A stretch of 38,412 bases of DNA from an uncultured Lachnospiraceae bacterium (GCA_947174015.1 CAMWHJ010000027.1:1-38412), one strand, 5' to 3'. Positions 16,487 to 25,173 are shown, numbered from the stretch's first letter. Notes: generated by a model from the sequence alone, not told the origin. Numbers and translations: made by a program.

Positions 16487-16509
16487 GGTATTCTCCAAAA
16501 CTGGAATTA

Positions 16510-16823
16510 TTAAATTGTATACTTCATAGGTGTAAACCTAATTCCGTCTATTTCTTGCTCATCAGATTGCGGCTTAAATCCTATATGAAGATAAAATGGC
16601 TTACCATATGGAGACGAATTTAAAGTAATCTCCTGTAGTACGGGGTTATCTTTCAAAATATCTGCTAATAGATACTTAAAAATTGAAGTAGCTACACCTT
16701 GACGATGATACTCTTTCTTGGTGAACACCAAGTTGATATGTGTTCTGTTTGAGCACATACCTATAATGCCAAAGCAAGGGCTTCCGTTACTTCATTGCCA
16801 TGTATTCTTCGTATTTCATACAT
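16510..16823 (-). pseudogene. GNAT acetyltransferase gene with internal deletion
   Basis: An N-terminal piece starts at ATG 16823 behind GAGGTAAAAAG and reads MYEIRRIHGNEVTEALALAL before a stop. In another frame the C-terminal half follows: THINLVFTKKEYHRQGVATS with the acetyl-CoA loop, then LQEITLNSSPYGKPFYLHIG and the end. The middle of the GNAT fold (about 40 residues) is missing, so this is an inactive remnant. It lies 19 bp after pyrG in the same direction, at the right margin of the island. Confidence 0.85.
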
Positions 16824-16842
16824 CTTTTTACCTCATAAATCC

Positions 16843-18450
16843 CTAATTCTTTTTATTGGCAACTGCCGCTTCAATAAATCCTTTAAACAATGGGTGCGGT
16901 CTGTTTGGTCTGGACTTTAATTCCGGGTGTGCCTGCGTAGCAAGAAACCATGGATGATCCACCAACTCAACCATTTCCACAATGCGTTTATCGGGGGATA
17001 AACCAGAAAGCTTCATACCATTTTCCGACAATACATTTCTATAATCATTATTTACTTCATAACGGTGTCTGTGGCGCTCATGAACCGTTTCCTCACCATA
17101 GACCTGATAAGCCTTGGAGGTTTTGTCAAGAACACATGGGTAAGCACCCAGTCTTAACGTGCCGCCAATATCCTCCACACCATCCTGATCCGGCATTAAA
17201 TGAATGACCGGATGGGTGGTATCGGGCTTCAACTCCACACTGTGGGCATCGCTGTATTTCAATACATTTCTTGCAAATTCCACGATGGATAACTGCATTC
17301 CAAGACATAACCCAAGGAAAGGAATCTTATTCTCCCTTGCATAGCGAATGGCAGAAATTTTGCCTTCCACGCCTCTGTCTCCAAAACCACCGGGTACTAA
17401 GATACCATCTGCATTTCCTAATATTTCCGCTGCATTATCATCTGTCACCGTCTCAGAATCCACCCAGTGAATATTCACCGTGGCACGTTCAGCAATTCCA
17501 CCATGTTTCAATGCCTCCACCACACTGATATAAGCATCATGGAGCTGAATGTACTTGCCCACCAAGGCAATATTTACTTCCTTATTGGGATTTCTCAGGG
17601 CTTCTACCATTTCTTTCCAATCCGTCAAATCTGGTTCCGGGCAATCCAAGTGGAGACACTCACAAGCCACCTGTGCCAAATGTTCTTTCTCCATGGCAAG
17701 GGGAGCTTCATATAAATATTCCACATCCAGATTTTGTAATACATGATTCTTTGGCACATTACAGAACAATGCCAGCTTGTCCTTTATTCCCTCTTCCAAG
17801 GGCAGTTCGGAACGGCAGACTATCACATCCGGCTGAATTCCCATTCCCTGCAGCTCTTTTACACTTGCCTGGGTAGGCTTTGTCTTCATCTCCCCGGATG
17901 CGCGCAGATAGGGAATCAATGTCACATGAATCAGCATGGCATTTTCATGTCCCACCTCATGCTGAAATTGTCGGATGGACTCTAAGAAAGGCTGGCTTTC
18001 AATGTCACCCACAGTTCCACCTACTTCGATAATAGCAATAATGGTGTCTTCATCTGCAAAATTGCGATAAAATCTACTCTTAATTTCATTGGTAATGTGA
18101 GGAATCACCTGTACGGTTCCTCCACCAAAGTCTCCGCGGCGTTCCTTCTGCAATACGGACCAGTAAACCTTTCCTGTGGTTACATTGGAATTCTTATCTA
18201 AGCTCTCATCAATGAAACGTTCATAGTGTCCTAAATCTAAATCTGTCTCAGTACCATCATCCGTTACAAACACTTCGCCATGCTGAATAGGGTTCATGGT
18301 ACCCGGATCAATATTAATATAAGGATCAAATTTCTGCATGGTAACTTTATAGCCCCTTGCCTTTAAAAGCCGCCCCAGAGATGCCGCCGTAATACCCTTT
18401 CCTAAACCAGATACCACGCCCCCTGTCACAAAGACATATTTTACTGCCAT
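16843..18450 (-). CDS. pyrG: CTP synthase
   Basis: CTP synthase makes CTP from UTP with ATP and glutamine. The 535 residues have both domains. The synthetase starts [16 protein letters not shown] (P-loop, residues 3-18) and includes the [14 protein letters not shown] substrate loop. The class I glutamine amidotransferase carries LGLCLGMQ with the catalytic Cys, and [11 protein letters not shown] with the His-Glu pair. I chose ATG 18450, which has AAAGGAGG upstream; the open frame extends 40 codons further but without a site. It acts in the cytoplasm in pyrimidine synthesis. Confidence 0.97.
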   Translation of the reverse strand: MAVKYVFVTGGVVSGLGKGITAASLGRLLKARGYKVTMQKFDPYINIDPGTMNPIQHGEVFVTDDGTETDLDLGHYERFIDESLDKNSNVTTGKVYWSVLQKERRGDFGGGTVQVIPHITNEIKSRFYRNFADEDTIIAIIEVGGTVGDIESQPFLESIRQFQHEVGHENAMLIHVTLIPYLRASGEMKTKPTQASVKELQGMGIQPDVIVCRSELPLEEGIKDKLALFCNVPKNHVLQNLDVEYLYEAPLAMEKEHLAQVACECLHLDCPEPDLTDWKEMVEALRNPNKEVNIALVGKYIQLHDAYISVVEALKHGGIAERATVNIHWVDSETVTDDNAAEILGNADGILVPGGFGDRGVEGKISAIRYARENKIPFLGLCLGMQLSIVEFARNVLKYSDAHSVELKPDTTHPVIHLMPDQDGVEDIGGTLRLGAYPCVLDKTSKAYQVYGEETVHERHRHRYEVNNDYRNVLSENGMKLSGLSPDKRIVEMVELVDHPWFLATQAHPELKSRPNRPHPLFKGFIEAAVANKKN

Positions 18451-18602
18451 TCGATGTTCCTCCTTTGAAATATATAACATAAAAGTAAGCTTACCTGTCA
18501 GATTTCGTTTTTTTTTTGAAAGACAAGCAAGCTTTTGGCTCCAACTATATTCAATTATAATATTATACAATGGGTTTTCTTTAAAGTCAATGAGTGGTGA
18601 TT

Positions 18603-18678
18603 GGGAATTGATTCATTTCTTTTTCTTCCAATTTTGTCTTAAATTACTTATGTTACATTCGGCAATATTTGCTGCTTG
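18603..18678 (-). repeat. Degenerate third copy of the peptide-gene leader region
   Basis: Immediately after the PCAT stop codon the minus strand reads AACAAGCAGCAAATATTG and continues to AATTGGAAGAAAAAGAAATG. This closely follows the region before the two peptide genes, including the position of the ribosome site and start codon. The frame after that ATG ends within about ten codons, so the third peptide gene is lost. Confidence 0.6.
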
Positions 18679-18682
18679 TTTT

Positions 18683-20929
18683 CTATTGCTCCCAATATTG
18701 ATAGTACATTCCCTGTTTGCTGATAAGTTCTTCATGCGTTCCCTCTTCCGCAATCTTTCCTTTGTCCATCACATAAATGTAGTCACAATTTCGAATCGTC
18801 CGCAATCTGTGGGCTATCATGATACAAGTCTTACCCCTGCAAATCTCATCCAGTGTCTTCTTGATTCCTTCTTCGGTAATCGTATCAAGATTACTTGTGG
18901 CCTCATCCATAATCAAAATATCTGGCTCTCTCAGCATGGCTCTTGCAATGGCAAGACGCTGTTTTTGTCCGCCGGAGAGATTATTACCATTTTCATCCAA
19001 CACAGTTTCGTATTTCATCGGAAGATTTTCAACAAACTCATCCGTCTGACACAGCTTACATACCTCTTGAATTCTTTCATCACTGATGCTCTCATCTCCC
19101 ATTCTTAAATTATTGTAAATGGTATCTGAAAACAGAAAAATATTCTGGGAAATATAGGCAATGTGTTTTCGGATCGAATCGGGCGAACAATCTGATAAAT
19201 TTTTCCCGCCTATGGAGATCTCTCCCTGTTCCGGCTGATAAAATGACATCAAAAGCTTTGCCAGGGTAGTCTTTCCGCAGCCGCTTTCCCCAATCAGAGC
19301 AACCTTTTTTCCCTGTGGAATATTTAATGTGATATCTTTCAAAACAAGATTCCTGTTTCCATATCTGAAATCCACATGATGGATGGCAATATCACCGCAG
19401 GATACATGCATTTTATTATCATTTTCTTCCTTTGGTGCATCCAGAACATCATTCAAACGCTCTGCTGCCACAACTGCCGTCTGAAGCATAGGCTGCAGAT
19501 TAATGAGATTTTGTACCGGTTCCAGGAAATATCCAATCAGGTAATAAAAAGTGATCAGCATGCCAATGGTTATGGTGTTTTCCACACACAGAAACGCTCC
19601 AACCCACATGAGAATTACTGTCCCAATGGAAGCTGCCACCTCCACAAGAGAATCCTGCAAAGTATAAACCACCGAACCCTTTACCCCTTGGTTTATCAGT
19701 TTTGTAAATAATTTTTCCGTTTTCCCTTTTGCCATTTCTTCATACTGATAAGCCTTAATGGTTTCCATTCCCTCCAGAGACTCTTTTAAGTATGAGGTGA
19801 CCTGTGCATCCTGTTCCATAATGTTATAATTTATATTTTTGATCGGCTTTCGAAACAAGAATATAATAAGTGCATAAACAGCCATAGTTATCATGGTAAC
19901 CACAAATAACGCAGGACTGATGGTATACAGAAATATGCCGCAGACCACTGCCATAATGGTGTCAAGCATAATGGTCAATGTCGTGGTAGAAATTGCTTCC
20001 CTGATCTCGGATGCATTCTGAAAACGTGACATCAATTCCCCCGTTTTCCTTGTCCCGAAAAAATCAGTTGGCAAATCCACCATATGATTATAAAAATCCA
20101 ATGTCAATGGGATTGCCACTTTTTTTGAAGTCAGTGCCAGCAAATATCCCCGCAGTACCTGCAGCAACGCCCGAAACAGGTAGAGCACAATAATGGAGAT
20201 ACATACGGTATTAATATTTGCAAAGACAACACTCAATTTCTCTTCTATTTTTTCCACAATAGATTCGGAAGAATAATCATGATCGTGGTCATGCTCCCCC
20301 TCTTCTGCCATCACCTCACCATTGACATCACCAACCACCACTGCATCGTCAATCACATACTGAAAAATAACGGAACCAAACAAATTGATTGTTGATACCA
20401 GAATGGAGACTGCAAATACAAATGCAAGCAGCTTTTTCTGTCTGGTGATAAACCGAAAGTATCTGCTCATCGTGCCTTTGCATTCATTCTTTTTTTCGAA
20501 TTTTTCATTTGGCGAGAATATCACAATCTGTCCCTGCCAATAACTGAAAAATTCTTCCATGGGCATTTTTGTAATTCTGTCTTTTCCCGGATCGCCGATC
20601 ACTACATTGCCATTTTTCATCTGATATACGACAACAAAATGTTCAAACTTATTTTCATTCAACACACGGGCGATAAACGGAAATACAATTTCCCCCTGTT
20701 GGATTCCTTCCAAAAGTTCATCCGGACTGCCTTCCAACCCATCTGCATCCATTCCAAGGCTCCTTGCTCCTGTAACAATTCCATATACATTAGCCCCCTG
20801 ATTGTCTACTTTTATCAGACTGCGAAATCTGGCAATGGGCAGCTTCAATCCATAATACCTGCTTATCATAGACAAACAGGCAGCTCCGCAGTCCCTTTCA
20901 TCATGTTGAGTAATATGTGGATATTTCAT
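18683..20929 (-). CDS. Peptidase-containing ABC exporter (PCAT, C39 peptidase) for double-glycine peptides
   Basis: One 748-residue protein cuts leader peptides after Gly-Gly and exports the rest. The N-terminal C39 protease has Cys14 (DCGAACLS), His97 (HFVVVY) and Asp113 (IGDPG). Six membrane helices follow. The ATPase has Walker A GESGCGKT (547-554), signature LSGGQ (651-655) and Walker B ILIMDE (671-676). All key residues are intact. An unusual loop after the first membrane helix contains EEGEHDHDHDY (209-219), rich in possible metal ligands. The two peptide genes with matching GG leaders lie directly upstream, and a C-rich hairpin repeat sits in the 176-bp gap. No HlyD-type helper is seen; Gram-positive PCATs can work alone. 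The ATG at 20929 lies next to AAAGGAT. Confidence 0.94.
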   Translation of the reverse strand: MKYPHITQHDERDCGAACLSMISRYYGLKLPIARFRSLIKVDNQGANVYGIVTGARSLGMDADGLEGSPDELLEGIQQGEIVFPFIARVLNENKFEHFVVVYQMKNGNVVIGDPGKDRITKMPMEEFFSYWQGQIVIFSPNEKFEKKNECKGTMSRYFRFITRQKKLLAFVFAVSILVSTINLFGSVIFQYVIDDAVVVGDVNGEVMAEEGEHDHDHDYSSESIVEKIEEKLSVVFANINTVCISIIVLYLFRALLQVLRGYLLALTSKKVAIPLTLDFYNHMVDLPTDFFGTRKTGELMSRFQNASEIREAISTTTLTIMLDTIMAVVCGIFLYTISPALFVVTMITMAVYALIIFLFRKPIKNINYNIMEQDAQVTSYLKESLEGMETIKAYQYEEMAKGKTEKLFTKLINQGVKGSVVYTLQDSLVEVAASIGTVILMWVGAFLCVENTITIGMLITFYYLIGYFLEPVQNLINLQPMLQTAVVAAERLNDVLDAPKEENDNKMHVSCGDIAIHHVDFRYGNRNLVLKDITLNIPQGKKVALIGESGCGKTTLAKLLMSFYQPEQGEISIGGKNLSDCSPDSIRKHIAYISQNIFLFSDTIYNNLRMGDESISDERIQEVCKLCQTDEFVENLPMKYETVLDENGNNLSGGQKQRLAIARAMLREPDILIMDEATSNLDTITEEGIKKTLDEICRGKTCIMIAHRLRTIRNCDYIYVMDKGKIAEEGTHEELISKQGMYYQYWEQ

Positions 20930-21012
20930 GATATAGTTTTATCCTTTCCAGACAGAGAACCATGTAAAATTTCAAGATTCTGCCTTGTAGTTAAATGCTT
21001 TTATTAGGAGGC

Positions 21013-21038
21013 TGCGGGGGATTTGACCCTCGCAGCAT
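21013..21038. repeat. GC-rich 26-bp palindromic repeat, copy 1
   Basis: GCTGCG and CGCAGC arms, each with an inner GGG/CCC, enclose an ATTTGA-type loop. Copy 2 at 37423-37448 matches 24 of 26 bases. Here it lies between peptide gene 2 and the PCAT gene and may weaken read-through from the peptides to the exporter. Confidence 0.6.
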
Positions 21039-21105
21039 TTTTCAAATATCCATATTTGATGCATTAGAATATTTGAACATAAATTGTTTTTAATTTGACA
21101 GACTT

Positions 21106-21270
21106 TTAATAAATTTCTACCCATCTATAGCATGTACTAACGCCATGATATCTCTTGCAATGTAGCTTTATAAGGTACTTGTTACCTGAATAATGACTGC
21201 AGATATTGCACTTCCACAGACCACCGCCACCATTAGTTTCTCTCATTGCTGTTTCTGTCATTTTTCTCAT
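21106..21270 (-). CDS. Double-glycine leader peptide with classic C2H2 zinc-finger spacing
   Basis: This is a 54-residue precursor. The 15-residue leader MRKMTETAMRETNGG ends in Gly-Gly, the cut site of a C39 exporter, and closely matches the leader of the sister peptide. The 39-residue core contains WKCNIC and then HCKRYHG. Counting gives C-X2-C-X12-H-X4-H, the spacing of an eukaryotic-type C2H2 zinc finger, with one further Cys near the end. It could be a bacteriocin or a signal that folds around zinc; no such role is proven here. GGAGG lies 12 bases before the ATG, as in the sister gene. Its own promoter is at 21355-21383 and the exporter gene follows. Confidence 0.82.
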   Translation of the reverse strand: MRKMTETAMRETNGGGGLWKCNICSHYSGNKYLIKLHCKRYHGVSTCYRWVEIY

Positions 21271-21354
21271 TTTTCTTCATTACCTCCAAATTTGTTCTAA
21301 AATTTATTAAGTTACTTTTAACAATATTTGCTGCTTTTCCTCCTTTCATAAACA

Positions 21355-21383
21355 ATACTAATCAGGAGAAAAAAAGGTTGCAA
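21355..21383 (-). promoter_or_regulatory. Promoter of peptide gene 2
   Basis: Minus-strand TTGCAA and TAGTAT are separated by 17 bases. The same pair, spacing and flanking bases occur before peptide gene 1, so both genes should be switched on together. A short frame beginning ATGAAAGGAGG follows the promoter. Confidence 0.65.
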
Positions 21384-21537
21384 AATTTTTATTTTTTAAA
21401 TTATAGATTACGTTTATGTTTGAGATTCCTTAGGTTTGTGTTATTATTTTATAGTGAATAATTTCACATTTAATCATTTTTCTTTTAGTTGCAATTCATT
21501 TTGAAGAATTGGATTACAGTTATTTTTGCCATAATTA

Positions 21538-21732
21538 TTAATAGAGTAAAACATAACGATGTCCTTTAGACGGTCCACCATTTTTGTTGCAATGTGCTAT
21601 GGCAGCTTCCTTTACCTTTTTAAGACTTCCGAAACGTCCGCATGAAAATACTTTATAGCACGCTACACAATATGCATAATGTGCAGCTCCTCCATTAATA
21701 TTTCTCATAGCTTTTTCTGTCATTTTAATCAT
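21538..21732 (-). CDS. Double-glycine leader peptide with Cys/His (zinc-ribbon-like) core
   Basis: This is a 64-residue precursor. The leader MIKMTEKAMRNINGG ends in Gly-Gly and pairs with the leader of the neighbouring peptide and the C39 exporter. The 49-residue core holds YAYCVACYKVF, a further Cys, a basic helix SLKKVKEAAIAHC and a final GH. The order C-X2-C, C, H-C, H could bind a metal ion, though spacing is not classical. The start ATG 21732 aligns with that of the sister gene; the frame is open six codons further upstream, over the GGAGG site. It is probably a secreted bacteriocin-like or signalling peptide. No immunity gene is recognised nearby. Confidence 0.8.
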   Translation of the reverse strand: MIKMTEKAMRNINGGAAHYAYCVACYKVFSCGRFGSLKKVKEAAIAHCNKNGGPSKGHRYVLLY

Positions 21733-21804
21733 TTCTTTCTTTTCCTCCAAGTTTGTTTTAATTTGCTTTCAGCAATTTTGCTGCTTGTTCCTCCTTCATA
21801 AACA

Positions 21805-21833
21805 ATACTAATCAGAATAAAAAAAGGTTGCAA
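21805..21833 (-). promoter_or_regulatory. Promoter of peptide gene 1
   Basis: Minus-strand TTGCAA and TAGTAT are 17 bases apart. The block from about 21771 to 21841 is nearly identical to the block before peptide gene 2, showing duplication of the whole control region. Confidence 0.65.
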
Positions 21834-22057
21834 AGTTTTTTATGAATTACTGATTTCATTTATAATTTTCAAAAATTATTTAAATAACCAGATAAACAAC
21901 TATTATTTCTATTGCTTTTTCTTTTTCTGTGATCCAATACCTTCAGGGTGCATTCACAACGGTAAGCGGTTCACCTTTCGCCAAAATGACTTCATTTTAA
22001 GAACTTCCTGTATTTCGGAGGTGATATGAATGGAAAATAAGATGAAAGATACATAAT

Positions 22058-22159
22058 ATGCTTGGCATTCTTGTTTCCGTTATCAGTATCCTGCAAACCT
22101 CACATCACAATAAACATCAAAAAAGCAACCGCCCGACCAAGGTTTCGGTTGCTTTTTGA
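22058..22159 (+). CDS. Candidate 33-residue peptide ending in a terminator hairpin (type I toxin-like)
   Basis: The frame begins MLGILVSVISILQ, a short hydrophobic helix, and ends in a basic tail SNRPTKVSVAF. The coding end runs through a terminator: AAAAGCAACCG (22121) pairs with CGGTTGCTTTT (22156). That layout is common for small holin-like or type I toxin peptides of Firmicutes. Against it, the strong GGAGGTGAT site at about 22017-22025 fits a different nearby ATG (MENKMKDT, then stop), so the reading frame may be broken. I give it low confidence. Confidence 0.35.
   Translation: MLGILVSVISILQTSHHNKHQKSNRPTKVSVAF
22121..22156 (+). terminator. Strong hairpin terminator
   Basis: AAAAGCAACCG pairs with CGGTTGCTTTT over a 14-base loop. 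A-rich and T-rich flanks on both sides mean it could stop transcription in either direction, including from the minus strand. Confidence 0.65.
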
Positions 22160-22355
22160 AGCCACTATTAACCAAGGTAAACCGTTTGCTCAGATACACC
22201 TCTTCATTTTTAGGGGAATCGTAAATATCCTATGAGATGAAAATCAAAAAAATACTCAACTTTTATAATACTATGAAAAAGCCAAATTTTCCCCACAGGT
22301 ATATTTATTACTGTTCACAGATTCTCTATGATTAGTAACTTATTTCTCCACATAA

Positions 22356-22386
22356 CACAAAAAACCAACCATCTTACGATGGTTGG
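22356..22386 (-). terminator. Terminator of the rpsF-ssb-rpsR operon
   Basis: CCAACCATC pairs with GATGGTTGG around a four-base loop. On the minus strand it is followed by TTTTTT. It lies about 87 bases after the rpsR stop codon. Confidence 0.85.
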
Positions 22387-22472
22387 CAAAAATTCAATTT
22401 TTATAAAATACTAAGTCAAATCATGGTCAATTCCTGACCCTTGTATCTGAAAACCCTTGATTTTGGCAAGAC

Positions 22473-22733
22473 TTAGTCTACTGTATAAGGCATTAAAGCA
22501 ACATGACGTGCTCTCTTGATAGCTACGGTCAATGCTCTCTGATGCTTTGCACAGTTTCCTGTGATTCTTCGAGGAAGAATTTTTCCTCTTTCAGATACGT
22601 ATCTCTTTAACTTATTGGTGTCTTTGTAATCAATTACATTGTCTTTACCGCAGAATACACAAACTTTTTTTCTTCTGCGTCCGCCTCTTCTCTTCATTGG
22701 AGAATCTGCTCTATCACTCTTTGTATAAGCCAT
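22473..22733 (-). CDS. rpsR: 30S ribosomal protein S18
   Basis: The 86 residues are S18, which sits on the platform of the small subunit beside S6. Typical motifs are [16 protein letters not shown], then [20 protein letters not shown] and [20 protein letters not shown]. The CxxC and later Cys suggest the zinc-binding form of S18. It is the last gene of rpsF-ssb-rpsR, 21 bases after ssb, and is followed by a clear terminator. Confidence 0.97.
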   Translation of the reverse strand: MAYTKSDRADSPMKRRGGRRRKKVCVFCGKDNVIDYKDTNKLKRYVSERGKILPRRITGNCAKHQRALTVAIKRARHVALMPYTVD

Positions 22734-22754
22734 TGTTCTGACCTCCTTTTAGTC

Positions 22755-23210
22755 TTAGTTAAATGGTAGTTCTTCGTCAATACCTTCCGGTATATTCATA
22801 AATCCGTCACCTGCATCCATGGCTGGGGCTGCCGGTCTTGCTGCCGGTGAAAATCCACCGTCACTGCCGCCTGCTGCTCCCTTACTGTCTGCAAATTCCT
22901 GATCCTCAATCACTACATCCGTTGTATAAACTTTCTGACCATCCTTATTTGTATAGCTTCCTGTCTGAATTCTTCCGCTAACTAAGACGCGCATCCCCTG
23001 ACGAAAATACTTTTCTGCAAATTCTGCACTTTTTCCAAATGCCACACAGTTGATAAAATCCACTGTCTGTTCATTGCTTCCCTCATTTCGTCTGGCAAAT
23101 CTTCTGTCTACTGCCAAAGAATATCTGGCAATGGCTAATGATGTATCGTTCTGTGAATAACGAACCTCAGGATCTCTTGTTAATCTTCCCATAAGAATGA
23201 CTTTGTTCAT
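22755..23210 (-). CDS. ssb: Single-stranded DNA-binding protein
   Basis: This is SSB of 151 residues, which coats single-stranded DNA in replication and repair. The OB-fold begins MNKVILMGRLTRDPEVRYSQ and includes FINCVAFGKSAEFAEKYFR. A Gly/Ala/Pro-rich linker leads to the acidic tip EELPFN, which recruits partner proteins. Its place between rpsF and rpsR is the conserved bacterial order, so it is probably the main housekeeping SSB. Confidence 0.97.
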   Translation of the reverse strand: MNKVILMGRLTRDPEVRYSQNDTSLAIARYSLAVDRRFARRNEGSNEQTVDFINCVAFGKSAEFAEKYFRQGMRVLVSGRIQTGSYTNKDGQKVYTTDVVIEDQEFADSKGAAGGSDGGFSPAARPAAPAMDAGDGFMNIPEGIDEELPFN

Positions 23211-23227
23211 ACTATCTCCTCTTTTCT

Positions 23228-23515
23228 CTATGCTTCTTGTCTAACGCATAAGTATCTGAGAACATTTTCCATAATACGAACTCTTCCTTCTAGTTCTGCT
23301 GGAACACCTGCCTCAGCATCGAATTTGATAAAGTAGTAGAATCCTTCCTTCATCTTCTGAATTTCGTAAGCTAATCTCTTCTTACCCCATTCTTCTACTT
23401 CTGTCACTGTACCACCTAAACGGGCAATATATTCTTTTGCCTGCTCTACAACGGCTGCACGTGCATCATCTTCGATTTTTGCATTGACAACTAATGCTAA
23501 TTCATACTTGTTCAT
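23228..23515 (-). CDS. rpsF: 30S ribosomal protein S6
   Basis: The 95 residues are S6: NKYELALVVNAKIEDDARAA, WGKKRLAYEIQKMKEGFYYF and ENVLRYLCVR are all family landmarks. It starts the rpsF-ssb-rpsR operon, behind an AAAGGAGG site just before ATG 23515. In many bacteria S6:S18 binds its own leader RNA to control the operon; I did not find a convincing leader structure here. Confidence 0.97.
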   Translation of the reverse strand: MNKYELALVVNAKIEDDARAAVVEQAKEYIARLGGTVTEVEEWGKKRLAYEIQKMKEGFYYFIKFDAEAGVPAELEGRVRIMENVLRYLCVRQEA

Positions 23516-23617
23516 GCAATTGTACCTCCTTTTGGTCTCTGGCTTCCACTCTCAGGTGGAAACAAGGAATTTATAACATATCACAAAACAAAATGATATC
23601 ATATGACTTCTTATTTT

Positions 23618-23803
23618 TCAAGCTTTTTTGCGAATTTCTTTTGTATTTTTTTCCACTAATTTTCTGGCAATCATTATCTGATGTCCGCAGCCTGTGCATT
23701 TCAGGCGAAAATCAGCTCCCACCCGGAGGATTTCCCACTCCTTTGCTCCACAGGGGTGCTGTTTTTTTAAGGTGACAAAATCACCAACTTCATATTCTGT
23801 CAT
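23618..23803 (-). CDS. DUF951 family protein (YyzM-like)
   Basis: This 61-residue protein has the DUF951 motifs EVGDFVTLKKQHPCG, then WEILRVGADFRLKCTGCGHQ and IMIARK. The HPCG and CTGC cysteines may bind metal. Family members are often next to rpsF-ssb-rpsR in Firmicutes, as here 102 bases upstream of rpsF. Function is unknown. ATG 23803 follows GAGGAG. Confidence 0.9.
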   Translation of the reverse strand: MTEYEVGDFVTLKKQHPCGAKEWEILRVGADFRLKCTGCGHQIMIARKLVEKNTKEIRKKA

Positions 23804-23973
23804 GATTTACTCCTCTTTTATCCATATTTTACAATCATTCCATACATTCACTATTATAAAAATCCATAAAATTACTTTGCCATAGATGCCGGCATTTCAA
23901 CTACTTCGCAGCTTCATTACTTAAATAGACAACCCCTTTAATGGAACAGTTACCCATATTTTTTGTTTCCGTT

Positions 23974-24699
23974 TCACACAATAATTTTAGAAAATACCTC
24001 ACCGATAGGCTCCTGAATTACCAAATCTGCACGTCCGTCCGCTTTGGTTGCCTGCTTGTTTACTAATACTAAATATTTCCCTTTAAAATAATCTATCAAA
24101 CCTGCCGCCGGATATACCACCAAAGATGTGCCGCCAATAATCAGCATATCTGCACTGCGAATTGCCTGAATCGCTTTGGAAACCGTAGTATCATCCAAAC
24201 CTTCTTCATACAACACCACATCTGGTTTAATATCCCCGCCACATTCACATTTAGGCACACCTTTTGCCTCCAGCATATAATAGGCATCAAAAGCCTTGTG
24301 ACATTTTTCACAATAATTTCGAAGCACAGAACCATGGAGCTCATATACAGTCTTGCTTCCTGCCTTCTGATGCAAGCCATCAATATTCTGGGTAATGACT
24401 GCTTTCAGTTTTCCCGCAGTCTCCAATTCTGCCAGCTTTTTGTGAGCATTGTTGGGTTCTGCATCCAGACAGAGCATCTTATCCTGATAAAAACGGTAAA
24501 ATTCTCCTTTGTGTTGCATATAAAAACTATGACTTAAAATGGTCTCTGGCGGGTAATCATACTTCTGGTGGTACAGCCCATCCACCGAACGAAAATCCGG
24601 AATGCCACTTTCCGTAGATACCCCTGCGCCACCGAAGAATACAATGTTGCTGCTTTCATTAATCATTTGCTGTAAAGTTTCCTGTTTTTTTTCATCCAT
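23974..24699 (-). CDS. cobB: NAD-dependent protein deacylase, sirtuin (Sir2/CobB)
   Basis: The 241-residue sirtuin removes acyl groups from lysines using NAD. All core motifs are present: FFGGAGVSTESGIPDFRS (NAD loop), TQNIDGLHQKAGS, the catalytic His in ELHGSV, a four-Cys zinc site (CEKCHKAF then PKCECGG) and GTSLVVYPAAGL. Length is normal for the bacterial class U/III-like single-domain type. Start ATG 24699 has GGAAGG nearby. It stands alone, so its targets cannot be inferred. Confidence 0.95.
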   Translation of the reverse strand: MDEKKQETLQQMINESSNIVFFGGAGVSTESGIPDFRSVDGLYHQKYDYPPETILSHSFYMQHKGEFYRFYQDKMLCLDAEPNNAHKKLAELETAGKLKAVITQNIDGLHQKAGSKTVYELHGSVLRNYCEKCHKAFDAYYMLEAKGVPKCECGGDIKPDVVLYEEGLDDTTVSKAIQAIRSADMLIIGGTSLVVYPAAGLIDYFKGKYLVLVNKQATKADGRADLVIQEPIGEVFSKIIV

Positions 24700-24904
24700 A
24701 TCCTTTATCTTCCTTTCCTTTTCGTTATTGGTGTTTACTATTTATTTGGCGAGAGCCAGACATCGAAGAAACACGCAGTGTTTTCGAGTTGGATCTGAAC
24801 AGTTACAAGAATTTTATTACTGTGCACAGCGACCATTCCCGTTTCCACTGTGTCTTCGATGCATGGAACAACACCCGGCACATCAAATGTGATATATATA
24901 GTAA
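24700..24904. other. Palindrome-rich non-coding stretch
   Basis: CGAAGAAACAC and GTGTTTTCG form an imperfect hairpin near 24766. GAACAGTTAC, the end sequence of the dispersed repeat, occurs at about 24797-24806 and again at 23943, each as an isolated piece. No gene is visible. Confidence 0.4.
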
Positions 24905-24930
24905 AAAAACCGCTGATTCACATCAACGGT
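24905..24930 (-). terminator. Terminator after initiator tRNA-Met
   Basis: On the minus strand AACCGTTGAT pairs with ATCAGCGGTT (one G-U) over a GTGA tetraloop, then TTTTT. It starts a few bases after the tRNA 3' end. Confidence 0.85.
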
Positions 24931-24935
24931 TTGAG

Positions 24936-25009
<74 letters not shown>

Positions 25010-25173
25010 CTATTCTAGCAGATGTCCTGCCTACTTGATATATACTAACATTTCTTTCCAAATTTGTCAAGTTTTGGTTTCTTTGCTTACACTGTAATTT
25101 TATTGCCTGTTATAGTTATATGTAATTTTCTGCAAATTATTCCTGTAAAACTTAGTTTGTAACTATAATGAGT

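Larger units (their letters stand above)
21733..22472. other. Long intergenic stretch with promoter, hairpins and small ORFs
   Basis: The 740 bases hold the promoter and leader of peptide gene 1, a 13-codon frame (MKEEQAAKLLKAN, minus, 21758-21799), a plus-strand 33-codon frame with a hairpin, and the rpsR terminator. The rest is AT-rich and shows no gene. Confidence 0.6.

Noticed and set aside
18451-18570. 40-residue N-terminal extension of CTP synthase
   Set aside because: CTP synthases start at [11 protein letters not shown], and the AAAGGAGG site belongs to ATG 18450.
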